Assembly: GCF_014898815.1 (NCBI RefSeq)
Contig: NW_026515433.1
Span: forward strand, 2,564,501-2,628,500
Direction: 5' to 3'
Length of the DNA stretch: 64,000 nt
Source: Panonychus citri
Lineage: Eukaryota > Arthropoda > Arachnida > Trombidiformes > Tetranychidae
Positions 29,121-42,700 of this stretch are shown here, in pieces; the stretch's first letter is position 1; every line of letters starts with the position of its first letter. The notes beneath the pieces were generated by a model. The model was not told the origin of the DNA. It saw nothing but the letters and a program-made list of their open reading frames with translations, and searched no databases. A program made the translations under genes and the position numbers.

Positions 29121-31619
29121 AAAGTAAAAAAAGTTTTTACAATTAAAAATGATTAGTACAGTTAAGATGATGTAGGAGTTGATGATAGATTTACAATTAA
29201 AGTAATAAGTGATTAAGGTAAATTGTTATTAATTTGCAATCTGATATTTTTAATTCAGCAATTAAAAGTATTCTCTCTTCTTTGATTACTTAACTGATTA
29301 ACAATTAAGTGAAACTTTTATATATATTAAGGAAATGATTTATAAATTGTCAGTGATATGAGACAAATGAAACTTCCGGAGGAAAAATAATAAACAACAA
29401 TTAGATGTTAATTGCTATGAGAAGCGATCAAAATTTTCCAATGTAAAAACGCCTTAGAAACAAATATAAATTATTCTTATTAAATCATCATCATGTAAAT
29501 CATCATGATCATAATGATCATTAAGGAAACAAGTTTGCAACAATTAACCTTGAGACAAGAAAAGAAAGTTAAAAGTAAACAACAATCAAGATAAAAACAA
29601 CAACAACAACAACAACAAACCAGAAAAAAGTATTAAAAAGTAACCAGAAAAATATTCACATTGATCAAACAGAATACGATCAACAATCAACAATCAAGCA
29701 ACAGTAATCAGACATAATCCAGACAATTTAGAAACAAAAAGCAATCAACAACAATCAAAGTGCTTCCTACTAATCATAATCATCTTCTCACCAAATGTTC
29801 ACGGTTAAATTGACTGATGTTCACTTTCCATACACAACAAACGCCAACAACTTTCATCAATTTTTTCTTCTTCTTCATGAAAACAACATCATCTTCATCT
29901 CATGATTATCATGAAACAGGTAATACTAACAAAGATTATGTCGGGAATAGATTTGCATCTCAATCTTGATTTACAGGTAAATCTGAGAGGAAAAAAACTC
30001 AGGTAGGAGAAACAAAAACACTGAAACCAGTTAGTCCTCCATGTTAACAACATGAAATCAAAAGTATCAACGGCCAACAACCTTGAGGTCAATAAAAGAG
30101 TTGATAAGATGATAGGTTGATGGGATGATAATGATGATGAAGAAGATGAAGAAGATGAATCAATATATACAATGGTAATAATCATCGATACAATTTACTA
30201 ATTGTTACCATTATTATCGGTTAAGGATATGGGAAGATATTTACAAATCCAATGGTAACCTTGAATACGATGGTAAACAACATTTAAATTAATCGAAATT
30301 GTTTAGTTAAATTGTTCAATTTAATGATAACAATGAATGATGATTAATAACGTTTTAACCTTGAAATTTAATTGTTAGTTAAATTATTCGATCATAATTA
30401 TATTTATCACTATTAACTAAAACAATCAAAATCTATTGTGGTTAATAATATGAAAAGATAAATAAATAATTTTTCCCAATTGTTTATTATCACTCTTGCT
30501 GTTGATTGTTCAACGGGTTGTTAAGTTAATTGTGATTTAAAACTTTTTGATTGTGGTGAAACTCATTAAAAAGTTTTAATCGTAATCATTATTATCAATA
30601 TCATTATATTGTTTCTTGTTACAATTACAACAATTTAATCATAACTGTTTACAATTTGTCTCCAGGGTGACCTGATCTCAATCAGATTATAAGTCAATTA
30701 ACAATCAAGGATTTTTAAATTCACATTCATTTAGTTAATTGTTGTTGGTTAACGTTCACAATCAACAACCGTGATTATTGATAATTTATTTTGATTAGAT
30801 TTCTGTTCCAATATTATTAATATAATAATAATAATGTTTGTAATGATTAAGATTGTATTTTGTTTCCAAACTCAATCAAATTAACAATCAGAGTCAATAA
30901 TAAACATTTTCAAGTTCAATTAAATCAAAATAATCAAAAATCATTCAATTGGTAGTAATTAAAAGCCTTAATGATGATAATAATAATAATAATCAGATTC
31001 TTAATCAGTTGAGGTTATCTGTTAATTGAAAAAAAAAGTTTTACTCAATTTAATCTGATCATTTTAATTGTTACACAAACTAACAAATATTAATAGTAAC
31101 AATAATTAACTATAGTAAAATTAAATTGTTGTAATTAGTGATTGACAGTTTTTCATTAATAATATCAAATAATCAACCAGATTAAGATCAATCGGATTAT
31201 CATCTTAATCTTATTGAGCTGATTACGAAAAAATCATTTGATAGGTAATGTTAATTACGATGGCGATCACAATTATTAATACAATTTCTTAATCAAATTA
31301 ACATTTCCAACACGTTTTACAATTAAATTAATATAAATGTGTGAGTGTTAATCAAAACTGATTTAACTTTTTTTTTTCTTCACATTTCTGTTAATTCTGA
31401 TTTCGTTGGCGTGACCTGAAACTTTCAGCTAATTTAGTTGAAGAGCTTAACTAATTTAATTTTAACTGATTAATTACATTCTAATGTCATTCAATTGGTA
31501 GTTTATTAAAATTAAGACACAAAAAAATCAATGAATCATCAATGAAAAATGATAACTTATAATTACGTTGTAATCTTTCAATCAAAACTTGATTCCTATG
31601 ATTAAATTGTCTACAATTA
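29121..31619. other. Non-coding AT-rich stretch
   Basis: No gene recognised. Contains short simple repeats such as (CAA)n near 29595-29615 and GATGAAGAAG-type runs near 30125-30150. The open frames here are low-complexity reads of simple sequence. Confidence 0.5.
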
Positions 31620-32186
31620 CAGGGGTGGAGAGAATCATTTGAGCCAAATTAAAACGTTAATTTTATAAAGCACAATCAAGTTTAAGAAAATTTTTTCAGC
31701 AATTCAAATAGAATATTTAGTTGTCTTTAAATTGACGTTAAATTTGAGTGGCTTTGGACATGAATTCGAAAAAAAATTTCGAATTTTCGAAAACACTAAA
31801 AATTGAAAAATTGCAAAAATGTTATTTTTTGATTGAAATGAAAAATCGAAAATTTTTATCTTTCGATTTTCGTTTCAAAAGCATGTCCATCTTATTCTCC
31901 GTGTATGAAACAGATATTCATCAAGTTTTTCAAAACTTGACTAATTCGAAATATTCGAAAAACTAAAATTCTCGACGAAAAACCCGAAAATCTTAATTTC
32001 ACGTTTTCAGTGTTTTCAAAAATTTGAATTTTTCGATCGATTTTTTTTCAGAAAATTTTCAAAATTGATAGTTTTCTACTCAGAATTAAATTCTCTATCT
32101 TAATCATGGAAAATAATTGATTTGCTATGATTAATATTCAAGAAATTAATGATTGAATTTGGCTCAAATCTTTCTCTCCACACCTG
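31620..32186. mobile_element. MITE-like element, 567 bp, hAT-like termini
   Basis: The left end CAGGGGTGGAGAGAATCATT and the right end, read in reverse (CAGGTGTGGAGAGAAAGATT), form imperfect inverted repeats of about 32 bp that both continue into TTGAGCCAAATT. The interior is AT-rich with many TTCGAAA motifs and no transposase. CAGGGG-type ends recall hAT elements, which make 8-bp duplications; the flanks TACAATTA and TACATTGC agree at only 5 of 8 positions, so the duplication is degraded or the family differs. A 72-codon ORF inside (31748-31966) looks spurious. Confidence 0.7.
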
Positions 32187-35100
32187 TACATTGCCAATAG
32201 TCAATAGACTTCAGGTATTAATCACAATTAAATAATACAACTATTAATAGTAGTAGTTGATTGTATCATCATACAAATGTATTGTTAAGTCTTAATCATC
32301 TAGATTAATAATTAAATGTACAATCAAATGATAGTTAACAACAACAATTACAACTTTTGACAATACAATTTAACCTTCTTGTAGTGTTACCGTTAAATTG
32401 TTTTGTTTCCTTGTTTAATTAACTTGTTTATTAGTTAATCTCGCTCTAATTAACTTAACCAACTCTTTTGAATGTGAAATAATTATTATAATAATGATGA
32501 TGAACAATTAACTCACCAGTTAATCATTAATTCAATCTTCCCATTCATTACTTTGGCTTAAAGTTCAGTAACAGTTTAAAAAGTTGATCAACATTAGATT
32601 AACTATAACAATTAACAATTAAATATACAATTTTTAAACATGAGGAGTGCCTAGTAATTTAATTCAGATTGTAAATTTCATCATGATTAAGCCTAAGTGG
32701 AAAAATGTTCAATTCAATCAAGTTAATTGTTAACCATCATTTCAATTGATGTGTTTGAAGTTTACAACAAAAAAAAAGGCTTCAAGTTGAAGGTAAAATT
32801 GATAAACAACAATTTAGAAATTGTTGTAATGATAATAATAACATCATCCAAGGCAATTTAACAATCAACTCATCAATTCATTTGATTCAGTTGAGCTCCA
32901 TGAACATGAGTTTCCATTGGAATTGATCATTCTCAGTGCTTCATGTTACTTTCTCAATAAAAGAAAATAAGAATTAAAATTAAGTCTTATTATCATAGAG
33001 AAACTATTGTCTTCTTTTTTATCTTCTTTCTCATCATCATCATCTTCAAGGTGATTTAATACCTGTTCCAACAATCAGTTGATTGAAGAAATGAATTAGA
33101 TCCGATTCCAATCATGAGATCATCTTAATTGTAACCTTTAATCACCATTAACTTAAACATAAGCTTCTTAATTTATAATCATCATGAGTATCTGATTATT
33201 AGATTGTATAAGAAAAGATTTTCTAATTAGCATTAAAATTAATTACTATCGGTCGATTCTCTGATTAATTAATCATCAAATTTAATTACAATTCTAGTTT
33301 TATGCTAATCAATTAATATTCAATTAGATTGGTAATTAAAGCTGGACAAACAAGTGAATCTACTACCCAGAGTTTAAGGTAAAAGTTACAATTGCGATGA
33401 ACGATTAAAGCTAATTGATCAATTAAATTACAATTAACGCTGATAAAAATTGATTACTAGCAGATTAACATAGAGATTAATGAATGATGGTTATAATCCG
33501 AGTTGAGATAATCCGTAAATGATTGAAATAATAATCACAGGGAAGCAGTAAAATCTACAACTGATTGATTAAAATTAGTTAATCATTTGATTAACCAAAA
33601 CAATAGTTCATTGACCAGAAAGAAAAGGGAAAAAGGTAAATTACAATTAAACAACAACACTAATCAGTTAGGTGGTTAATTAAGAAGGTAAAAAAAGCTA
33701 AGTGAAGGAAAATTTTCTCAAAGGTAGATGAATATTGAAAAGTTAATCACCAACAATTAACAGTTAATTCATTTGGTTGGTTCTGTTGACAATCAACAAG
33801 CAGCAAAAAAAAAAGGAAGCAAATTAAAGTCTCTTCATGGATAACATGATTTAAACCATTTCGCTTGTAAATCACAACAATCAACAGATGATGAAGACAC
33901 AATTTACTTGGGTCACCGTAGTTTAATTCAATTAATAACATAATATCATCACAATAGTGATAATCATCATGATAATCAAATTGCAGGACGAAAAGAGGTA
34001 AAAAACTCATGATAAACTAGCAGCGTGTAAAATTTGAATGATATATTGTGAGAAAATCATTTGAATAAATAAATTATAATGATAAATTATTATCATAATA
34101 ACTTATTATTATATTAAAAATTTGGAAGCTCAGATTAAGAGTGAAAATAATAGTAAATGAAACAATCAACAAGCAGAAAGGAAAACCTTGAATTCGTGTT
34201 GATATTTACCTGGAAAAAAAAATGATGGAAATTCATCTGATGATTATCACGATTTTTCGTGTTGATTAACTCAATCGCAATTCTGGCCTGAGTTCATTTT
34301 ATTATCATCATCATGTTGTTCATCATCATTATCAACAAGTTAACAAGTATTATCTTCATAGAATCAGCTCTTAATTGATAAAATGTGAAAGTTTCATCAT
34401 CATATCAATTTCATTGATTCGCGAAAACAATCAACTTATTAGGTAAGAAAACAATGTAACTAATTAAATAGTAATAGTTATCATAATTGTTGTAGTAAAA
34501 ACAATAAGTAGGTGGATTAACAAAACAATTAATATTAAAGTGATAATTGTTTTATTAACATTAAGGTAAATTCATTGAGAAAAAAAAAATTAAGGTAACT
34601 CAATGAGTTGGACAATTGATAAATTGTTACTGGTCAACGAAAATAACATTTCCTGATTGATAACAATTAGATATTTGTTTGTTGGTCAGTCTGATCATCA
34701 ACAACAACTATTATTTAATTGCTGGTGTTACAATCAATAGTTAAAGTGCATCAAAAGTAATCATGATGATTAGTGATTAAGGATTACATTTTTTTCATTC
34801 AACTTTTTTTTCCATTTCATTACTAACCATTTAATCAATTGTAATTTAATCAAGACAATCAACTTCTCATATAGTAATGTTATTGGTAATTTCTCATAAT
34901 AGTGAAAAATGATAATATTTACAAGGAAATGATATAATCAAACAATCAGCTGAAAATAATATTGTATTGATATTTACGATCAAAAATTCATCTGATCAAA
35001 CTAACAATTTATTTCCTTATAATCAGAAACATATAAATAACAATTAGTTTTAATGGGTTTTAATTAATGAATATTTTGACTTTTCTGTGTTTTTCAGCAA

Positions 35101-35418
35101 AGGTTCAAACTTTTACATTCAATTGTTACTTGTACCATGAATTATCATTATCACATCCTGAATATTATCAAAATTGTTATTGTTGTTAATGATCATCGTC
35201 ATCATAAAGTGGACTGAAAATTCATCCTGACGACACTAATGATGATGACCATGGCTTCCATTTTGTTCCCAACCTCAATTTCAGCTCATCATCATTATCT
35301 TCCTTTCTCTTTCTTTCTCTCTTTCTATTCTTCTTACTTTCCTTGCTCTGTCTATTCTCATCATCGTCATCATCTTCTTCTCCTTACAAGAGAAATAATA
35401 ATAATAATAATAATATGA

Positions 35419-35461
<43 letters not shown>

Positions 35462-36921
35462 AACCAGGTCAGCTGATTAAATGGTAAAGACGATTACAAG
35501 GATGCGTAACGGTATCAGGTCATTTCTACCGCATACCAATGATGATGGTAGTGTATAAATACCAACGGTAAACTAACGAGATCAATTATTCAAAGAAAAA
35601 GTTTCCATAGAAACAAAAAACGTCATTGTAACAACTCATCAAAACATCAATGACCTTTGCCTTTAGTTATCAGTAAAAAATACTAGGTCAGGTCAGAATA
35701 CAAGAAGATAACATTGAATAAATAGAGAAAAGAAAAGTTCTAGAAGAAAGAATAAAAAAGAGATCAACAAATAGATCATCATAATCGTTGATGATTAAAA
35801 GGTTGGGCTGTTTATTACTTTGAAAATTTTCGTATTCGTTTTTAGTTCAAATAGAAAACTGGTTTCAACAATTAGAAAGTAATAACCAGTAGTTAACCAT
35901 TTCGCCTGCAATTCAGCTCATCTTCATTATCAACAACGATGATTACACACACGTAACTTTGTTTTTTTTTCATGTAGAAAATAAGAAAGTGACTATAGGG
36001 CATCATCATCATCATCATCATCATCTTTAGTATCATCATAAATGATTATCATGTAACTGTGACCCGTTCATGGAAACCAGTCTATCTGTATTAATACTCG
36101 GACTGAAATGAGGCTGATAATATTATTGTTGTTGGTCAAATTATGCCCTCAAATTAATGGGATCAACAACAATTAACATTGATTTTCATCATGAATCAAG
36201 ATTTATGTTGTTGTTGTTGTTTAAAGGGCAAAAACAAAAAATCAAACTTCAGATATTAAACAGCAAAGGGATTCAATTAACTGATAATGGGTTAAATTGT
36301 TCATATAATTATTAGGGGCTGATTAAAAGTTTGCTAATCTAGTCGATTATAATTATAAGCATTTGATTGTTATTTTAATTATCCTAATCAATTGGAAATA
36401 TCTTGTCAACATTAATAACAATCTAAAGAACCTGTTGTTGTTGTTGTTGATGATGATGATTATTGTAATAATTATCCCGATAATATGATTAACGATTATA
36501 TAAAAACCCTTATCACTTTGTCCTAAATTTCAATTGAAAATTTGCTAGATTAAATGATTTACATTAAATCAGTTTATTAATTGTTGCTAATTATCACAAC
36601 TATATTGTAGCTAATTAGTTCAACTGTTTTAATCGTTATGAATAATAGCTGATATTAATCATGTTTAAATTGTGATGAATGGATTGTCATTTAACTGGTT
36701 ACTGTTAATCATTTGAAGGTAACTGTTGTTGTGGTTAACGGTTACCGGTCATATGATTACAATTTAAATGAATTTAATTGATCAATTGTTTCAATCAATT
36801 TTGAATAAAACTGTTGACAGTTAATCACCATTGGTTTGACAATATTGGAAAAAGTTAATTGAATTGTTAATGAAAAGGTTTTTTATTTGATTACCGTTTG
36901 ATTGGGTGATTATGATTAACA
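32187..36921. other. Non-coding AT-rich stretch
   Basis: No gene recognised. Simple repeats are common: (AAT)n and (GA)n near 35397-35458, (ATC)n at 36001-36026, and GTT runs near 36207-36220 and 36433-36450. It separates the two copies of the segmental duplication. Confidence 0.5.
35424..35458. repeat. (GA)n microsatellite
   Basis: About 16 GA units preceded by an (AAT)n run. Confidence 0.9.
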
Positions 36922-37936
36922 TAATTGTGATGCTACTGGTATTTGAATCTAATCTAAATCAGTTATGACGAATTAATCAAATTGTTTTTTTTTGTTAATT
37001 TTATCGATCCTTGTGATACTTGATTAACAAATTAAATCTAATTGGGAGGTTTACATTTGCACACAATTTAAGATTTGAAACAATATTAGAGTCAAAACCA
37101 AAGGTTTTCAGTTGTTTTTGATTCAATTTGATTTTATCGTTAGTTAATCAATAAGCCAAGTAGCCAATTGTTAATTTCAACAATCAAACTCATCATTAAA
37201 AGTTGATGAACAAAAAAATCATGGCTCATTTAATGAAAATCCGTTTGATTGTTGTTAGTTGATTTACCTGAAAAAATGGTTTCAAATTAACAATCAACTG
37301 TCAATGTTAGGAAATGATGATGAAAAAAGTGTTATTATTATTATACAACAATAAAAACATTGGAAACAAACTCAATCCTCTTCTCTCTCTCTCTCTCACT
37401 CTCTCATTTTATCATGATGATCATCATCATTATCTTTGTGATACCTAAGAAAAGCTATGATGATGTTGATGTTGATGATGATGATGATGATAAATCCGTT
37501 TACCTGTTGTATACAATTGAGTAAACAATTTACTTGCAAGAAAATGTTTACCAGAAAATTAGGATTAGATTTTGATCCATGAAATTTTTCTCACCCAAAA
37601 ACCAAACCGCAAACAATCATGAAATAAAACATGGTGATGATGATGATAATGATGATAATCTCTAGAGATCAAAGTGTAAATCACCACCAGCAATGAGAGA
37701 GGAAGAGAAAGAGTGAGGGAGGAAAAGGAGATGAAGGAGATGAAGTGTATACACTGAATATTCCCACCGAGTGGAAAGTTGTTGTTATCATTTTTGCTAC
37801 TACAAAATTATCAACATTTCAGGTGAAAAAAATGATAACCAAATGAATATAATAATAGTAATCATGATGATTAACTAGTGGAAAGTGATTAAATCCTTCT
37901 TGTGGTAATGAGTGATACCCAAAAATGAAGATGAAG

Positions 37937-37983
<47 letters not shown>

Positions 37984-38700
37984 ATTGTTCAAGGATGAAT
38001 ACAAATAACCATAAATCACTTTCTTTAATTTAAAAACAAAATTAAAGATACTTAGTAATTGTGATTCGTTAAACAGACAATCAAGAAACTAACCAGACAC
38101 TAATCAAATTAAAAGCCTCTTAAAATTTTACAATATTACGGATCATGTTGATAACAATGGATTAAATTTGTATAATTAGCTAATCAATCAACTTGAATTA
38201 TTGTGGTGTATGAATTTTCAAAAATAATAACAATAATAATTTAATTAATACAATTTCACTGATTGATAACAATCAACACTGAATCAACAATTGATGACGA
38301 TAAAGTTACTACGACCAACAGAAAGTAATTGAATTTAAATAGTGAAATTCAAGTTAATTGTGATTAGAAAGCAACAAAAAAAACTCACATGAACCTTTCC
38401 CTTAAGAATCAAATTGTCACAATTTGATTATAATTAACCAATTCAATTTACTAATTTGATACCAAACCCTTTTTAATTGTGACAATATTGCAAACTTTTC
38501 CCTACGATCATCACACAATCAAAGAAAAATCATCAATTTCTGACCTGAATCCACAATTAAGAAAATAAAACAAATGAAAAAAAGACGACAATTTAACTGA
38601 ATTAAAGTTGAAATTTGTGAATCAAGAAAAGTTAATTCAATCAAAACTAAAGCCGAAAACAATTGTCTTAAATTACTTCAAATCATCAACAATCAACAAC
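36922..38700. repeat. Segmental duplication, copy B
   Basis: Direct repeat of copy A, about 10.13 kb downstream. It lacks the 578-bp middle section of copy A; the join falls at about 38118-38134, where short AT-rich sequence replaces it. Its GA tract is at 37941-37979. The high identity of block 1 suggests a recent duplication. Confidence 0.9.
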
Positions 38701-39260
38701 CAAAAACTTTTCACAGACAAAAACACAATTACCACAACTAATACAATCCAAGATCAGATAGATTGACAATTAAACAAACTAATAATCAAATAATTTGAAT
38801 AATATTCCAACAAGAAATGTAAATAAAAGAAGCAAAAACTTACCAATTTAAGAAGCGAAAAAATTTCCAAAAAAGAATTGCCCATAACTATGGAATTAGA
38901 AGGAATAATTTCACAAAGCAAATGTCAATTTGATCAGCGTTCGTAGTTCTAACAATCAAAGTGAGACACAGTTAATTAACTATAAAATAAAAGGTGTAAT
39001 TAGTTAATTAAACAGGAGAATAAACAAAAATCAAATAGACGTTAACACCAAAGCGACAAGTTGAGAGTGAAAATAAATATCGTTAGTAGGGGTTCGGCTT
39101 TTTTTCCCTGCGCAAAGAGCAGATTAATTTGCTCTCGGTCAATTGTAATTAACCGTTTGCGCAAATTAATCTCCTCCCACTAACGTTGTTTTCTCCGTGT
39201 CTTTGGTTGGTAGCGACATCTAACCTCGAGTGGACACCGAGCTCGGCACAGTGACACCTT
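38701..39260 (-). promoter_or_regulatory. Possible minus-strand promoter and non-coding first exon
   Basis: The stretch 39080-39260 is unusually GC-rich and CpG-containing for this window (CCCTGCGCAAAGAGCAG, GGACACCGAGCTCGGCACAG) and includes an inverted AGATTAATTTGC motif. Read on the minus strand it leads to a strong donor (AAATTG|GTAAGT) at 38844/38843. This could be a TSS with an untranslated exon, perhaps spliced to the EVH1-CRIB coding exon at 25676 on the same strand. That link is inference only. Confidence 0.3.
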
Positions 39261-39786
39261 TTATCGGGCAAAGTAACTAATTAGAAAATTTAATCACAAT
39301 TAGTTAATTGTGAAGAGAAAATGAGTTCAAGGTGAATCTTTGGATCTTACATTGAATTTACTTACCTTGGGTTGGAAATAAATGGTTAATCAAATTAATT
39401 GTTGATCATATTTCTTTTTAATTGTTATTATCATTACATTGATCAAATGGTTTTTAATTAAACTTTTGTTTTTATTGTGATAATTGTAATCATAAATGAT
39501 AACCTATTACATTAGTGATTTTTTCACAATAATCTTAATTGTAAATCCAAATCCAACCCAAATAATAATAATAATTGAGATAACAAATAGTAATATCTGC
39601 TAATCATGTTACAATTTAATAATTATAACTAAATGAGAGGAAACAAACAAAACAATCAAATTAATTCAAAGAGCGAGAGAGAGAGATTCAAATATGATAA
39701 TAATGATGATTATGATGATGAAAGTGATTTAATACCAGAATTGAGAGTGAAGTGAATGAGTGAATGATCAGTTAATTGTTGTTAAT
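39261..39786. other. 3' flank of agatoxin-like gene 2
   Basis: AT-rich non-coding sequence downstream of the minus-strand stop at 39787; contains short GA-rich and GAT-rich runs near 39670-39720. Part is presumably 3' untranslated region. Confidence 0.4.
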
Positions 39787-42700
39787 TCATTTTCGCCCCC
39801 ACCTTTGAAATAGTCCCATCCGTTGACAGCGACAATTAGTGCCCCACAAATTACATTTACACAATGAGCTACCGCAACAGTCATTTGGCCTGAGGTCACA
39901 AATGGCTCCACGTCTTATACAAGTGTGTCTATGGATCAACAATTAGAGGAACAATTATTCAATTAAGAGAAAACAATCAAATCAAATTTACTCACTTTTT
40001 AGTTAAAATCAGTCTAACTAAACCACCGTCACCATAGTCTTCCATCATTTCCGAGGTCACTTGTCGATCTGACAATTAGCAGAAATAACAATCAAATATC
40101 AAATCAATTCCATGAGAATAAAGGTAATCATTATCATCTCCATTATTTTCAAATATCTTATTATATAGTTAGAACTTTTTGTTCCACTCGAAGTCTGAAC
40201 ATTTCGAGCATTCTATCGATCTATAAGGTGGAAAAGGTTAAGGAAACTAAAGCGAATTTAGAAAGTGAAAAAGTCGATAATCATCATTTTTCATCTTCTC
40301 TTTCAATCCCAATGGTCAATCATCAATAACGAAACCAATCAACGAAACTATTATTACCATTCTCATGGAAATTAAATATAAACCTAAGAACAGAACGATA
40401 ATAAATATAAGAGAAGAGAATAAAAATTGAAATTCTTTTTCCTTTCCTCAACTTCTAACCTGGAATATGAATATTTATGTAAATGAAAAATTCTTCCTCA
40501 ATTCTCATGAAAATTTTCAACATTTTCTTCATCATAATAGTTGAAACTATTTCAATTCTCTTATTCATCATTCAGTATTCTCATTTCAGTCTCCTCCTGA
40601 ATAACTGACCATAAGAATTCATTGTTATCCATGGAACCAGAATTTCAATCTAACAATTTAATCTAAATCAACAGGTAACTTTTTCTTGTACAATAAAATT
40701 GTCATTTAATTTCATCTTATTTACGATTGTCGTTTAAATTGAATTACTTTTCTCATTTGGTAACAATCAGAATTCAAATTGACGATTTGTTGACAAACAA
40801 TTTAATCATTTTTTCACTTAATTCAATTACACTCGACAATTTTGTCCAATTATCCTGCAATTTAATTGGCTCATTATTCAATAATCAAATTAAACCATCA
40901 AGTTAATTAAGCTGATTAATAATCTCATGTATGTTAATCAACTGATTATGATTAAAAACTGAGCTATTAATAGAGATTCAAATCAAATTAATCATTTGGT
41001 TTGATTTTATTTGATTTGATTTGGGATCAAATTAAGATAACATTAAGATAATATATCAATAACCTTTGGGGATTTCGAGTGATAAAATAAACAACAATTA
41101 AGGTTCTAATTGTTATCTTGGATTAATTGTCAACAATCAGTTGTAGATAAAAATGATTAACATTATTAATTAATTTCTATTAGGGATTTGATTAACTATC
41201 ATGAGTTTATCTGAATGTTGATTTATTGATTATCAATATTTAAAACGATTAAGTTAATAGTAAAGTTTTGGAAAATCAATTTATTCAAACAATTGAAAAG
41301 TAAATGATATCAAATCGTTTTAATTAAAAGTTAATCACGTTGATTAGATAATCAGGTGACTTAAATTTAAATAAATCTAATTGTAAGTAACTTAATCTTC
41401 ATCGATCACGTTGATTGTAAATAAGGGAAATGATTAAGGAGATTTAAAGATAATTAATTTAGATTATAAGACGTTTAAGTTAATTGTAATCAATTAGTTC
41501 GAGATGATTTCCTATTAGCATACAATTTATAGAGGAAACAATTTATTAATCAATCTCTAATTACGATTGTTTTTTGCCTTAATTGTTGCTCAATGGGTGA
41601 TGGTCACTCTTAGTGGTCAGTTAAGGGGAAAAGGATACAAGTGATGACGATAATAGATTTTGTTAGCAATTACAATTTGATTACAATTTAATCAATTATC
41701 ACCATCGACAAATCAATTTAGTTTACACACCAGGAAATGTAACAATTTACGTTGACAGTTTGATTACAATTAACTTGATAGGTTCAAGAATCGAGGGAAA
41801 AGTTTACCATTGGAAATTATGTTTATATTTATTTTTTCTCATTCCTATTAATCATTATGATGATTAAGGAAAAAAAATATTTAAATATTCACAATTTGAA
41901 CTTATTTCAATTGAAGATGATGATTCAGTTGGATCTTGAAACTTAATCTTATTGTTCATGAAGTTCTGACTGAATAAAATGAATAATCTGATATACCTTG
42001 GAGTCAATTGTTGAATATTATTCAATGAATAACAATCAACTTTAAATGTTACAATTTAAATGCTATCACTTTGAATCATCCTGAAGGTGTGAACATTTTA
42101 CTCAGCAAAATTTAAGATCAATTTAAATTACTTTTTATTGTAATATATCACAATTAAAGCTAATCCAGTTGAGATAATTACTATTATTATTATCCTTGAA
42201 TGAAACACTTTGTTCAAATCCCAATGATGAAACCTAAATAATCCTGAGATTATCAAGACAATCACAATTTATTGATTACGATAGTAATTAACATTTCGGT
42301 TTTAGATTTTCCATCCTCTTTAAACACAATTAAATCAAAAGTAATCAATAGATTAACCAATCGGAATCTTCAGTTAATCTGTTGGGTTAATTTAGTTGGA
42401 CTCGAAACTATTTCCACTTGATTACAATCATAATCTAAATCTTAATCCAGTTATCGTTAATACTATTAAAGGTAATTGTGATCAACCAATTTCATAGGAT
42501 AACAATCAATATAATCACAATTAAGTTTCGATCAGACTCTAACTGGAGTAATTGTAGTTGGTTGATTATTTTTGAAGATCAAACTGATTAGCATGGATTT
42601 TTTTTTCTCTCCAACAATTAACCTAATATTTAATCACTTTCAGTCAAGTATTTCCTATTAATAACCATGATTATCATCAACTAACAATCTTCCCAGTCAA

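Noticed and set aside
29895..30185. 96-codon minus-strand ORF with a poly-Ser run
   Set aside because: Generated by GAT/GAA simple repeats; no conserved pattern.
31748..31966. 72-codon ORF inside the MITE-like element
   Set aside because: K/F/S-rich reading of TTCGAAA-type sequence, no transposase motifs.
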